From Mycetocola reblochoni REB411 (GTDB lineage Bacteria > Actinomycetota > Actinomycetes > Actinomycetales > Microbacteriaceae): a stretch of DNA of 64,000 bases. The stretch's first letter is position 1, and each line of letters starts with the position of its first letter. Positions 20,422 through 34,131 of this stretch are shown here, piece after piece. A model generated the notes under the pieces. That model was not told the origin of the DNA and made no database searches. It saw nothing but the letters and a program-made list of their open reading frames with translations. Position numbers and translations under genes: made by a program. The stretch lies in the NCBI RefSeq assembly GCF_900163835.1, contig NZ_FUKR01000006.1, positions 85,799-149,798 on the forward strand. Reading direction: 5' to 3'.

Positions 20422-21005
20422 CCGACTCCCTCGCTCCCCTCGGCGCACTCGACATCGCCGCCCAGCTGACGGTCCTCGGCGCCCTCGTCGCCGCGCTGGT
20501 CCTCGCGCTGATCGCCCGCCGGTCGACGAGCGACGGACCGGGGATCGCCGCCGGGGCCGTCACAGCAGCGGCGCTCGTCACGGCGCTCGCCACAGGCCAG
20601 AACAGCTCAGGCATCGCCGTCGTCGTCGGGATCCTCGGCATCGTCCTCGCCACCCTCGGCGGATCCCCCCTCACGGAGATCGTGCTCAGGAGCGCCGACC
20701 GGGGCGGCCGGAACCACCGGGGCTCCCCCGCCACCGCAGCGACGACCGACACGGGCGGTCCCCGCATTGCAGACGGGGAGCTCCTCAAAGGCGGCACGAC
20801 GATCGGATACCTCGAACGGTTCCTGACCGCGGGCGCACTGCTGGCCGGCGCCCTCACCGCCGTCGCGATCGTGGTCGCAGTGAAGGGGCTCGGACGATTC
20901 ACCGAGCTCGACTCCCCCGCCGCCAGGGAACGCTTCATCATCGGGACGCTCGCCAGCCTCGGCTGGGCGGCGCTCAGCGTCTCGCCCGCGCTCGTCCTGC
21001 GCTGA
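20418..21005 (+). CDS. Membrane protein paired with the SatD-like regulator
   Basis: This 195-residue protein has about five predicted transmembrane helices: two near the N-terminus (LTVLGALVAALVLALIA and AAGAVTAAALVTALAT), a third (SSGIAVVVGILGIVLATLG), then a polar loop of about 50 residues, and two near the C-terminus (LTAGALLAGALTAVAIVVAV, and ERFIIGTLASLGWAALSVSPALVL). The segment GLGRFTELDSPAARERFIIGTLASLGWA resembles small membrane proteins that follow SatD-like genes in other Actinobacteria. No enzymatic motif is seen. Its ATG overlaps the regulator stop, so co-translation is expected. Function is unknown; a link between membrane state and the HTH partner is speculation. Confidence 0.7.
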   Translation: MTDSLAPLGALDIAAQLTVLGALVAALVLALIARRSTSDGPGIAAGAVTAAALVTALATGQNSSGIAVVVGILGIVLATLGGSPLTEIVLRSADRGGRNHRGSPATAATTDTGGPRIADGELLKGGTTIGYLERFLTAGALLAGALTAVAIVVAVKGLGRFTELDSPAARERFIIGTLASLGWAALSVSPALVLR

Positions 21006-21205
21006 GCGCATCGCGGTTCTCGCCGCCGTGCGGGCCAGCGCCGGTCCAGCCGTGCGCGTCGGCACCGGCAGGCCCGTGCGGGCCATCACCGGCACACGCG
21101 CCCGCACGTCGGCGCCGCGGCGCTCCCGACCACAGTGCGGCGCCGCGGTCGGTCACCGCACGAACGGGACCGACGCAGCGGCTCCACAGCTCGCGCCCCG
21201 GCATG

Positions 21206-21248
21206 CCACGACCCCGCACCGACGAATCGGTCCGGGGTCGCGTGGTGC
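21206..21248. terminator. Bidirectional terminator between the SatD-partner gene and argH
   Basis: An extended hairpin has outer stem CCACGACCCCG/CGGGGTCGCGTGG (one bulge) and inner stem ACCGA-CGAA-TCGGT. It sits between convergent genes that end at 21005 and 21260. Confidence 0.7.
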
Positions 21249-21259
21249 TCGGTCGGTCT

Positions 21260-23919
<2,660 letters not shown>

Positions 23920-23952
23920 GCTTTTTGCTCCTTGTCTTGTGACGATTTCAGT

Positions 23953-25002
23953 TTAGGGGGCGGCGGGCGAGGCCGCCCGCCGTGCGGCCGATCCGACGAG
24001 CCGCTCCAGCGGCCCACGGCCGAGCAGGACACGCCACGTCCAGGCGCCGACGAGAGCGAGGACGAGAGTGGTCCAGAAAACGCCGGCACCGCGGGTGGGG
24101 AGCCCGGCCGCGGCCAGAATCCCAAGCGAGACGACGTGAGCCGAGTACACCGTCAGCGCGAGAGCGCCGACAGCACGGAGCGGCGCGAGAACGAGCTGCA
24201 CCGCAGCCGGCAGCAGCAGGCACCCGCCGATGACCGCGAGCGCGAGACCGCCCGAGCCGAGCACCTCGGCGACGCCCCCGCTGTGCGGGGCCGCCGACAG
24301 CACGGAGTCCCAGCCGGTCGCGCCCAGGCCCGCGGTCGACGACGCCACACTCTCGGGCAGAACGGCGCCGAGCCCGTAGCCGACGACGGCGAGCGCTGTC
24401 CCGCCGAACAGCGCGCTTCGCTGAACGGCCCGCCTGTCGGCGCCGGCCCGGCCGAGCGCCAGCCCCGCCGCGAAGAAGGCGAACCAGACGACGACCGGGT
24501 AATATCCCTGCACAAGCAGCTCGGTGAGGGTCCCGATCCCCGGCGCCGCGTCGACCGGCACGATCAGCACCCGGAGTAGCACCGGTCCGGCGACGGCCGC
24601 GACCGCGGCGACGATCGCGAGCCGTTGCCAGTCCAGACGCAGAAGCGGGATGCACAGCATCATGCAGACGGCGTAGTACTCCAGGATCACGGCGACCGGT
24701 GCACCCGCCAGGTTGAGCAGGGATCCGACGGCGAACACGATCACGGCGCGCGTGAGCAGCCTCACCCTGGCCGCGACCAGATCCTGGCCGGCCGGGGGCG
24801 ACTCCCGCCCCGACATGAGAGCCAGGCTCACCCCGGCGACGGTCGCGAAGAGGATCGAGGAACGTCCGTCGACCACGCCGATCCAGGTGGAGGGGTCGCC
24901 CCACACCAGCTCACCCGCCGACAGCGTGTGCGCGGCGAGCATGCCGACCAGCGCCAGTCCCCTGGCCAGGTCGAGCCCGTCGAGCCGTGCACGCGCCGCC
25001 AC
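23953..25002 (-). CDS. Multi-pass membrane protein of the DUF418/heparan N-acetyltransferase-like class inside the arg operon
   Basis: This 349-residue protein starts at GTG 25002, five bases after the argF stop. It opens LDGLDLARGLALVGMLAAHT, the D-x-x-R-G-x-A motif found in DUF1624/DUF418 membrane acyltransferase-like proteins, and has about ten hydrophobic helices ending in Arg-rich ARRAASPAAP. The helix WDSVLSAAPHSGG and the late TVYSAHVVSLGI also fit that class. It occupies the place between argF and argG where many Actinobacteria carry argR. Transport or acyl transfer linked to arginine is conceivable but not shown by the sequence. A longer open frame to 25086 overlaps argF and is unlikely. 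Confidence 0.75.
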   Translation of the reverse strand: MAARARLDGLDLARGLALVGMLAAHTLSAGELVWGDPSTWIGVVDGRSSILFATVAGVSLALMSGRESPPAGQDLVAARVRLLTRAVIVFAVGSLLNLAGAPVAVILEYYAVCMMLCIPLLRLDWQRLAIVAAVAAVAGPVLLRVLIVPVDAAPGIGTLTELLVQGYYPVVVWFAFFAAGLALGRAGADRRAVQRSALFGGTALAVVGYGLGAVLPESVASSTAGLGATGWDSVLSAAPHSGGVAEVLGSGGLALAVIGGCLLLPAAVQLVLAPLRAVGALALTVYSAHVVSLGILAAAGLPTRGAGVFWTTLVLALVGAWTWRVLLGRGPLERLVGSAARRAASPAAP

Positions 25003-25007
25003 GACCG

Positions 25008-27135
<2,128 letters not shown>

Positions 27136-27139
<4 letters not shown>

Positions 27140-28047
27140 TCGTTGTCCTCCGGGGTGACCTCGGTGCCGATGCCCTCGGGGGTGAAGATCTCCAGGAGCA
27201 CGGAATGGGGGAGCCGGCCGTCGATGATGGCGGCCTTCGACACGCCGCCGTCGACCGCGTCGAGGCAGGCGGACATCTTCGGGATCATGCCCGACTCCAG
27301 GGTCGGCAGGAGCTCGCGCAGCTCCTCGCTGCCGATACTGGACACGAGCGAGTCGCGCCGGGGCCAGTCGCGGTACAGCCCCTGGACGTCGGTGAGCACC
27401 ATGAGCTTCGCGGCGCGAAGCGCGACGGCGAGCACGGACGCGGCGGTGTCCGCGTTGACGTTCAGCAGCGAGCTCTCGACCCCCCGCTCGGGGGAGATGG
27501 AGGAGACGACCGGGATCAGCCCGTCACGGACCGCGGCCCTCACGGCGTCGGGGCGGACCTGCACGATGTCGCCGACGTGGCCGAGGTCGACCTCCTCGCC
27601 GTCGACGAGGGCCGTCCTCCTCACCCCGCTGAACAGGCGGTCGTCCTGGCCGGAGAGGCCGAGCGCGTGGCCGCCGACCTCGGCGATCCGCTCGACGATG
27701 CCCCGGTTGACCTGGGTCCTCAGCACCTCGTCGACGACCGCCATCGCCTGGGGCGAGGTGTAACGGTATCCGCCGCGGAACTCGCTGGCGATGCCGCGCT
27801 CCGTCAGTGCCCGGGTGATCTGCGGCCCACCGCCGTGCACGACGACGGGGTGAACGCCGACCGAGCGGAGGAAGACCATGTCCTCGGCGAAGCTCTCCTG
27901 AAGCTCGGGGCTCACCATCGCGTTGCCACCGAACTTGATGACCACGATCTCGCCGCGGAAACGGCGGATCCACGGCAGCGCCTCGATGAGGATCGCGGCC
28001 TTCTCGAGGGCGCCCTGCACCGGCTGCCCGTCCGTGTTCTCTGTCAT
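27136..28047 (-). CDS. argB: N-acetylglutamate kinase
   Basis: This 303-residue amino-acid kinase phosphorylates N-acetylglutamate. It has the Gly-rich ATP loop [10 protein letters not shown] near residue 34, [13 protein letters not shown] for the acetylglutamate site, [25 protein letters not shown] and [17 protein letters not shown]. The N-terminal helix ([18 protein letters not shown]) is the one that mediates arginine inhibition in hexameric enzymes, so feedback control is likely. It starts six bases after the argJ stop. Confidence 0.96.
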
Positions 28048-28053
28048 GATCCC

Positions 28054-29214
28054 TCAGCTCGAGTAGGCGCTGTTCTCGTGCACGTAGTCGTGCGTGAGAT
28101 CGTTGGTCCAGATGGTCGCGGCCGCATCGGCCTCGTGCAGGTCGATGAGGACCTGCACCGCACGCTCCTCGAGCGAGACGCGGTCCCTCGGCTCGTCCGG
28201 CTCGCCCGCGCGACACACCCGGACTCCATTGATGGTGACGTCGATGCCGTAGGGGTCGAAGGCCGCGTCGGTGGTCCCGACCGCGGCGAGCACGCGCCCC
28301 CAGTTCGGGTCCTTGCCGAAGATCGCCGCCTTGAACAGGTTGCTGCGGGACACCGCCCTGGCCACGTCGACCGCGTCCTGCTCCGTCGCGGCGCCGACGA
28401 CCTCGATCGCGACGTCGTGGTCGGCGCCCTCCGCGTCGGCCTGCAGCTGCAGGGTGAGGTCACGGCACAGCGCCGTCAGCTCGGCGATGAACTCACCGGT
28501 CTCGGGGACCACGCCGCTCGCGCCCGACGCCAGCAGCGACACGGTGTCGTTCGTCGACATGCAGCCGTCGGAGTCGAGCCGGTCGAAGGTCACCCGGGTG
28601 GCCTCGCGCAGTGCGTGGTCGAGGGACGCGGAGTCCAGCTCGACATCCGTGGTGATGACCACGAGCATCGTGGCCAGCCCGGGCGCGAGCATGCCGGCGC
28701 CCTTCGCCATCCCGCCGATCGTCCAGCCGGAGGCGCTCCGGCGCTCGGCGAGCTTGGGCACGCTGTCGGTCGTCATGATCGCCCTGGCGGCGTCCTGGCC
28801 TGCAGCCTCGCCGTCGGCCAGTGCCGCGGCGATGGTGGCGACGCCGCCGACCAGCCGCGACCGGTCGAGCTGGTCCCCGATGAGTCCCGTCGAGCAGACC
28901 AGGACCGTGCCCGCCTCGACGCCGATCACCTCGGCCACGGCCTCGGCCGTCGCCGTCGTCGTGCGGTAGCCCTCGTCGCCGGTGTAGCAGTTGGCGCCAC
29001 CGGAGTTGAGCACGATCGCGGACACCTCTCCCCCTGCGGCGACCCGCTCCGACCAGAGGACGGGGTTGGCCTTGCACCGGTTGCTGGTGAACACGCTGGC
29101 CGAGGCGGTGGAGGGACCGGTGTTCCGCACCAGGGCCAGGTCCGGCGCGCCGGTCGACTTCAGTCCGATCGGGATGCCCGCTGCGGTGAATCCCTGTGCT
29201 GCTGTCACACTCAC
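28054..29214 (-). CDS. argJ: Glutamate N-acetyltransferase (ornithine acetyltransferase), self-cleaving
   Basis: This 386-residue enzyme transfers acetyl from N-acetylornithine to glutamate, making the pathway cyclic. The autoproteolysis site is visible in [19 protein letters not shown]: cleavage is expected between Ala181 and Thr182, with Thr182 as nucleophile. Other motifs are NAVYTGD-like NCYTGDEGY and [11 protein letters not shown]. Start GTG 29214 overlaps the argC stop (GTGA); a longer open frame runs upstream inside argC. Whether it also has acetyl-CoA-dependent activity cannot be told by eye. Confidence 0.95.
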   Translation of the reverse strand: MSVTAAQGFTAAGIPIGLKSTGAPDLALVRNTGPSTASASVFTSNRCKANPVLWSERVAAGGEVSAIVLNSGGANCYTGDEGYRTTTATAEAVAEVIGVEAGTVLVCSTGLIGDQLDRSRLVGGVATIAAALADGEAAGQDAARAIMTTDSVPKLAERRSASGWTIGGMAKGAGMLAPGLATMLVVITTDVELDSASLDHALREATRVTFDRLDSDGCMSTNDTVSLLASGASGVVPETGEFIAELTALCRDLTLQLQADAEGADHDVAIEVVGAATEQDAVDVARAVSRSNLFKAAIFGKDPNWGRVLAAVGTTDAAFDPYGIDVTINGVRVCRAGEPDEPRDRVSLEERAVQVLIDLHEADAAATIWTNDLTHDYVHENSAYSS

Positions 29215-30257
29215 GGCGCGACTCCATTCGTGCTCAGGCCGGTGGTCTCCGGCAGTCCCAGTGCGATGTTCGCGGATTGGATGGCCGCCCCGGCCGTCCC
29301 CTTGACGAGGTTGTCGACCGCGGCGACGACCGTCACCCGGCCGGCCGCCTCGTCCACGGCGAGGCCGAGGAGGCAGGTGTTCGCGCCGAGCACGTCCGCG
29401 GTGCGGGGGAACTGCCCCTCGGGGAGCAGCTGGACGAAGGGCTCGTCCGCGTACGCCCGCTCCCACGCGGCCCTGACCTCCGCTGCGCCCACCCCGGGGG
29501 CGATACGTGCGGTGCTCGTGGCGAGGATGCCGCGCGACATGGGCACGAGCACCGGGGTGAAGGAGATCGTCGCATCCGGCCCGGCACCCGCCGCCCGCAG
29601 CGACTGCAGGATCTCGGGGATGTGCCGGTGCGTGCCGCCCACAGCGTAGGCGCTGGCCGAGCCGAGCATCTCCGAGGCGAGCAGGTGCACCTTCGCGGAC
29701 TTGCCCGCACCGCTCGGCCCGACGGCGAGGACAGAGACGACGTCCTCGGCCTCGACGACGCCGGCCAGGACGCCGGGGGCGACCGACAGGGCGACCGTGC
29801 TTGCGTTACAGCCGGGGGCGGCGATGCGGCGCGCACCCTCCAGCAGCTGCCGCGAGCTCGTCCCCGTGCGCGGCAGCTCGGGCACCCCGTAGCTCCACGC
29901 GCCGAAGTACTCGCCGCCGTAGTACCTGTCCCACTCGCCGGGGTCGACGAGCCGGTGGTCGGCGCCGCAGTCGACGACGAGGACGTCGTCACCGAGGCCC
30001 GCGGTCACGGCGCCCGACGCGCCGTGCGGGAGCGCGACGAAGACGACGTCATGCCCGGCGAGGTTCTCTGCCGTGGTGTCGACCAACCGCATGCCCGCGT
30101 AGGAACGCAGATGGGGCTGGACCTCGACGATGTCGGCTCCCGCGCTGGAATGACCGGTGATGGTGGTGACGGTCAGCTCGGGGTGGGCGGCCAGCAGCCG
30201 CAGGATCTCTCCTCCGGCGTAGCCCGACGCCCCGGCGACGGCAACGGTATAGCTCAT
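29211..30257 (-). CDS. argC: N-acetyl-gamma-glutamyl-phosphate reductase
   Basis: This 348-residue NADPH-dependent reductase produces N-acetylglutamate semialdehyde. The Rossmann start is [18 protein letters not shown], the active cysteine lies in [13 protein letters not shown], and GTHRHIPEI carries the conserved His region. It is the first enzyme gene of the operon argC-J-B-D-F-membrane-G-H. Start ATG 30257 has GAGGT upstream. A short arginine-rich frame and promoter lie 85-200 bases upstream and may control it. Confidence 0.95.
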   Translation of the reverse strand: MSYTVAVAGASGYAGGEILRLLAAHPELTVTTITGHSSAGADIVEVQPHLRSYAGMRLVDTTAENLAGHDVVFVALPHGASGAVTAGLGDDVLVVDCGADHRLVDPGEWDRYYGGEYFGAWSYGVPELPRTGTSSRQLLEGARRIAAPGCNASTVALSVAPGVLAGVVEAEDVVSVLAVGPSGAGKSAKVHLLASEMLGSASAYAVGGTHRHIPEILQSLRAAGAGPDATISFTPVLVPMSRGILATSTARIAPGVGAAEVRAAWERAYADEPFVQLLPEGQFPRTADVLGANTCLLGLAVDEAAGRVTVVAAVDNLVKGTAGAAIQSANIALGLPETTGLSTNGVAP

Positions 30258-30302
30258 GTTCTACCTCGTGTGTGTGAACGGCGACGGATCTGGTTTCGGC
30301 GA

Positions 30303-30338
30303 CGTCCACCCACCTGACGGCAGTGGGGTTGACGGACG
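30303..30338 (-). promoter_or_regulatory. Hairpin in the argC leader
   Basis: In the leader RNA, CGTCC (30338-30334) pairs with GGACG (30307-30303), and inside it CCCAC (30327-30323) pairs with GTGGG (30313-30309), with an internal loop. It lies between the leader-peptide stop and the argC ribosome site. No T-run follows, so it is not an intrinsic terminator. Confidence 0.4.
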
Positions 30339-30342
30339 GCGC

Positions 30343-30423
30343 CTATCCTCGGCGGACACGGCGTCGGTCGGAGACACGGGCAGCAGATGCGCGCATGTCG
30401 GAGATCCAACCGGGGTGAGCCAT
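30343..30423 (-). CDS. Candidate arginine-rich leader peptide of the arg operon
   Basis: A 26-codon frame begins at ATG 30423 and ends TAG at 30343. The product is MAHPGWISDMRASAARVSDR followed by RRVRRG, with seven arginines. Five of them fall in the last seven codons before the stop, the layout of ribosome-mediated attenuators. Its ATG lies exactly six bases after the -10 hexamer TAAGGT, so it would be translated from a leaderless transcript. Arg codons are common by chance in GC-rich DNA, so function is inferred from position, promoter spacing and clustering together. Confidence 0.5.
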   Translation of the reverse strand: MAHPGWISDMRASAARVSDRRRVRRG

Positions 30424-30429
30424 GATCCG

Positions 30430-30459
30430 ACCTTAGTGCTCCGAACGGGACGCCGACAA
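30430..30459 (-). promoter_or_regulatory. arg operon promoter
   Basis: Minus-strand -35 TTGTCG (30459-30454), 18-bp spacer and -10 TAAGGT (30435-30430). The predicted start is at 30423, on the leader-peptide ATG. No ArgR-box-like A/T-rich palindrome is seen near it. Confidence 0.6.
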
Positions 30460-30473
30460 CTCCGGACGAGAAA

Positions 30474-30493
30474 GGGGCGGCCGCGGCCGCCCC
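30474..30493 (-). terminator. pheT terminator
   Basis: A perfect palindrome, GGGGCGGCC (30474-30482) with complement 30485-30493, lies five bases after the pheT stop. On the minus strand it is followed by TTTCTCG. It directly precedes the arg promoter. Confidence 0.75.
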
Positions 30494-30497
30494 TCCC

Positions 30498-33011
30498 CTA
30501 GTCCCTGACGACCGCGTTCCAGTCGGACGCGGCACGCCGCGCACCTGCCAGCTTGGCCTCGCTGGCCTCCGCCGCGGTGAGCGTGCGGTCCGGCGCGCGG
30601 AAGCGCAGAGCGAAGGTGAGGCTGGTGAGCCCCTCGTCCACCCCGTCTCCGCGGTAGTCGTCGACGAGCCGGACGCTCTCGAGCAGCTCCCCCGCGCCCG
30701 CGACGATGCTGCGCCGGACGTCGCCCGCGGCGACGTCGACGGAGACCACGAGGCTGAGGTCCTGCGTCGCGACGGGGAACGTCGACAGCCGGTCCGCCTG
30801 CGGGACGACGGGGACGGCATCGATGAGCGCGTCCAGGTCGATCTCGACGGCGGCGACCACGCGCGGAAGGTGATGCGCAGCGGTGACCTCCGGGTGCAGC
30901 TCGCCGAGAACACCGATCCGACGCCCCCCGACGAACACCTCCGCCGTCCGCCCCGGGTGGAAGGCGTGGTGCGCGCCCTGAACGAGCTCGGCACGCCCGC
31001 CGAGCGCGGAGACGAGCCGGTCGACGAGCGTCCAGGCGTCGGCGATGCCTGCCCGTTCCGCATCGAGGCCGAACTGCGACGGACGGCGCTGGCCGAGCAC
31101 CAGCGCACCCAGGTGCCTGGGCTGATCGGGGATCCCCGCCGAGAGGGCGTCGAGCTCCGCGTCGCTCGGGCGGCGCGCCGCCGCGGGCAGGGCGGCGGTT
31201 CCGAGCTCCGCCGAGGGGAGGAACACGGCACCGATCTCGAAGATCGACTGGTCGGTCGCCCCACGGGAGAGGTTGCGCGCGGCGACCTCCACGAGTCCGG
31301 GAAGAACGCTGGTGCGCAGCTGTGCCGCGGACTGGTCAAGTGCGTTCACGACGGTGACGGCCGCGGGCGCGACGTCATCGGCCGAACCGAACAGCGCGTT
31401 GTCCGCCGGGGAGACGAAGGGGTACGCGAGCACCTCGACCGAGCCGGCCGCGGCGAGCACGTCGGCACTCAGCCGTCGAAGTCGCTGCGAGCGGGTCAGG
31501 CCGCGTCCGGGCGGCGCCACCGGCAACCGGAACGGGATCTTCTCGTAGCCGTCAATCCGCACGATCTCCTCGACGAGCTCGGCAGCGCCGATCAGGTCGG
31601 GACGCCAGCTCGGCGGCGTGACGTCCCAGCCGCCCGGCACGCGCTCGACCGTCGCTCCGATCTCCGTGAGGATCTGTTCCGAGCGCTCGGGCGCATAGTC
31701 GACGCCGACCAGTCGCGACGGGAGCTCTGACGGCAGGTGGACGGAGACGGGGCTGGCCCCGTTTCGGAAGGAGGACCCGCGCCCACTCAGCGTGCCTCCG
31801 GCGAGCTCGACGAGGAGCTCGCCGACCCGGTTGGCGGCGCGCACGGCGACCTCGGGGTCGACGCCGCGCTCGAACCGCCTGCTCGCCTCACTCGGGAGCT
31901 TGTGCCGCCGGACGGTGCGGGCGATGGAGACCGGGTCGAAGCCGGCAGCCTCGATCAGCACGTCCGTCGTCGCGTCGGTCATCTCGGTCCGTGCGCCGCC
32001 CATGACCCCGGCGAGGCCGATCGGGCCTGAGGCGTCGACGATCACGAGGTCCTCACCGTCGAGCTCGCGCTCCACACCGTCGAGGGTCACAAGTGTCTCC
32101 CCCTCGGCCGCCCGTCGCACACCGAACCCCGCGCCCACCGTGGCCAGGTCGTAGCCGTGGATCGGCTGACCGAGCTCGACCATGACGTAATTGGTGATGT
32201 CCACAGGGAGCGACACGCTACGGATGCCGGCGAGCGCGAGCCGCGACCCCATCCACCGGGGGGTCGGCCGCGTCGCATCGATGCCCGTCACCACGCGTGT
32301 CGCAAAACTGTGCACCGGCTCGCGCCCGCGGAGGGGGACCGAGTTGTCGACCTCGACGTCGAAGCCCTCCCCCGGGGTCGCGTCGATCCGCTCCGCGGGG
32401 TCGTCGAAGGGAACAGCGACCGAGTGGGCGTACTCCCTGGCCACGCCCCTGATCGAGAGCGCGTACCCGCGGTCGGGCGTCACGTTGATCTCGACGGCGC
32501 TGTCGTCGAGCCCGAGGAGCGCGACGGCGTCCGCGCCCACCTCGGGGTCGAGCCCCAGCTCGACGAGGCGAAGGATGCCGTCGTGCTCATCGCCGAGGCC
32601 GAGCTCGCGCGAGGAGGCGATCATGCCCTCCGACACATGGCCGTAGGTCTTGCGGGCGGCGATCGGGAAGGGGCCGGGCAGCGTGGCGCCCGGCAGCGTC
32701 ACGACGACCTTGTCGCCGACGTGGAAGTTGCCCGCGCCGCAGACGATGCCGTGGACGGCGTCACCGCCGTCGGCGGCCCGCTCCCCCTCCGGGGCGACCA
32801 GCACCTGACACCAGCGGATCGTCTTGCCGTTCTTCTGCGGCTCCTCGACGAAGTCCAGCACCTGACCGACCACGATCGGGCCGGAAAGCTCGGCGCGGTG
32901 GATGGCCTCCTCCTCGAGCCCGACCCGCACGAGGACCGCGTGCACGTCCTCCGGCGTCGTCCCCGGTGCGAGCTCGACGAACTCGCCGAGCCAACTCAGC
33001 GGTACCCGCAT
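30498..33011 (-). CDS. pheT: Phenylalanyl-tRNA synthetase beta subunit
   Basis: This 837-residue subunit of the alpha2-beta2 enzyme shows, in order: an N-terminal core (MRVPLSWLGEFVELAPG), a tRNA-binding OB domain (about 40-165, with GIVCGAGNFHVGDKVVVTLPGA), the B3/B4 editing domain, B5 (RPDLIGAAELVEEIVRIDGYEKIPF), the catalytic-like core and a C-terminal anticodon-binding domain (FPVATQDLSLVVSVDVAAGD to the end). Start ATG 33011 is one base after the pheS stop. Length is normal. Confidence 0.96.
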   Translation of the reverse strand: MRVPLSWLGEFVELAPGTTPEDVHAVLVRVGLEEEAIHRAELSGPIVVGQVLDFVEEPQKNGKTIRWCQVLVAPEGERAADGGDAVHGIVCGAGNFHVGDKVVVTLPGATLPGPFPIAARKTYGHVSEGMIASSRELGLGDEHDGILRLVELGLDPEVGADAVALLGLDDSAVEINVTPDRGYALSIRGVAREYAHSVAVPFDDPAERIDATPGEGFDVEVDNSVPLRGREPVHSFATRVVTGIDATRPTPRWMGSRLALAGIRSVSLPVDITNYVMVELGQPIHGYDLATVGAGFGVRRAAEGETLVTLDGVERELDGEDLVIVDASGPIGLAGVMGGARTEMTDATTDVLIEAAGFDPVSIARTVRRHKLPSEASRRFERGVDPEVAVRAANRVGELLVELAGGTLSGRGSSFRNGASPVSVHLPSELPSRLVGVDYAPERSEQILTEIGATVERVPGGWDVTPPSWRPDLIGAAELVEEIVRIDGYEKIPFRLPVAPPGRGLTRSQRLRRLSADVLAAAGSVEVLAYPFVSPADNALFGSADDVAPAAVTVVNALDQSAAQLRTSVLPGLVEVAARNLSRGATDQSIFEIGAVFLPSAELGTAALPAAARRPSDAELDALSAGIPDQPRHLGALVLGQRRPSQFGLDAERAGIADAWTLVDRLVSALGGRAELVQGAHHAFHPGRTAEVFVGGRRIGVLGELHPEVTAAHHLPRVVAAVEIDLDALIDAVPVVPQADRLSTFPVATQDLSLVVSVDVAAGDVRRSIVAGAGELLESVRLVDDYRGDGVDEGLTSLTFALRFRAPDRTLTAAEASEAKLAGARRAASDWNAVVRD

Positions 33012-33012
33012 C

Positions 33013-34053
33013 TCAGACCACCATCCCGAACTCCTGGGAGAAGCGGACGTCGCCCTCCACCATCTCTCGCATGTCCTCCACGCCGTTGCGGAACATCAGC
33101 GCCCGCTCGATGCCCATGCCGAAGGCGAATCCGCTGTACTCCTCCGGGTCGATGCCGGCCGAGCGCAGCACGTTCGGGTGCACCATCCCGCAGCCGCCCC
33201 ACTCGATCCACCTGGCTCCGCCGACGAAGGTCGGGTGCCAGAGGTCGAGCTCGGCGCTGGGCTCGGTGAACGGGAAGTAGTTGGGCCGCAACCGGATCGT
33301 CGCCTCGTCCCCGAACAACGTGCGAGCGAAATGCTCGAGCGTGCCGCGCAGGTCGGCCATCGTCAGCCCCCTGTCGACGGCGATGCCCTCGAACTGGTGG
33401 AAGACGGGGGTGTGCGTCGCGTCGAGCTCGTCGGTGCGGTAGACGCGACCGGGCGCGAGCACGTACAGCGGCGCCGTGCGCTCGAGCATCGCCCTGATCT
33501 GGACGGGCGAGGTGTGCGTGCGCAGGACCAGCTCACGGTCGACCGGGTCGACGAAGAAGGTGTCCTGCATGGCCCGAGCAGGGTGGTCGGGAGGGAAGTT
33601 CAGGGCGTCGAAGTTGAACCACGAGCTCTCCACCTCTGGCCCCTCCGCGATCTCCCAGCCCATCCCGACGAAGACGTCGGTGACCCGGTCCTGCAACAGG
33701 GTCAAGGGGTGACGTGCACCGCTCGCCCCCGTCGACGGCACGGCGGTCACGTCGATGCGCTCGGCCTCGAGCTGCGCCGCGGCCTCGGCGGAGACGATCT
33801 CCTCCTGCCGGGCCTGGAACGCCTGAGCGACCCGCCCTCGCGCCTGGCCGACCAGCTTGCCCAGCGTCGCCCTGTGCTCCGGAGCGACCGACCGCAGCTC
33901 GGCGTTGAGCCGGGCGAGCGGCGAATGCTCCCCCGTGTGCTCGGCGCGGACCGTCTTCAGGCCGTCGGAGTCCGTGCACGCCGCGATCGCGGCAAGGGCG
34001 GCGTCGACGGCGGAGCCGACATTCTCTGGGGTGATGGGAGAGCTCTCTGACAC
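33013..34053 (-). CDS. pheS: Phenylalanyl-tRNA synthetase alpha subunit
   Basis: This 346-residue class II catalytic subunit has an N-terminal coiled coil (about residues 15-100), then HPLTLLQDRVTDVFVGMGWE, motif 2 in GRVYRTDELDATHTPVFHQFEG and motif 3 GFAFGMGIERALMFRNGVED. It charges tRNA-Phe together with PheT. The start is GTG 34053. TAGAAT (34067-34062) lies eight bases upstream, so the leader is absent or very short and no Phe leader peptide can fit. Transcription follows the strong terminator of the glutamate-transport operon. Confidence 0.96.
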   Translation of the reverse strand: MSESSPITPENVGSAVDAALAAIAACTDSDGLKTVRAEHTGEHSPLARLNAELRSVAPEHRATLGKLVGQARGRVAQAFQARQEEIVSAEAAAQLEAERIDVTAVPSTGASGARHPLTLLQDRVTDVFVGMGWEIAEGPEVESSWFNFDALNFPPDHPARAMQDTFFVDPVDRELVLRTHTSPVQIRAMLERTAPLYVLAPGRVYRTDELDATHTPVFHQFEGIAVDRGLTMADLRGTLEHFARTLFGDEATIRLRPNYFPFTEPSAELDLWHPTFVGGARWIEWGGCGMVHPNVLRSAGIDPEEYSGFAFGMGIERALMFRNGVEDMREMVEGDVRFSQEFGMVV

Positions 34054-34082
34054 AGTCCCCCATTCTATGCCCGGGGCGGAAC

Positions 34083-34118
34083 ACGAACGTGCCCCGGATC
34101 GCTCCGGGGCACGTTCGT
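34083..34118 (-). terminator. Terminator of the gluABCD operon
   Basis: A perfect 16-bp stem runs from ACGAACGTGCCCCGGA (34083-34098) to its complement (34103-34118), with loop TCGC. It lies 14 bases after the gluD stop and just before the pheS promoter. Confidence 0.85.
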
Positions 34119-34131
34119 TGCGAGGGGCGGG

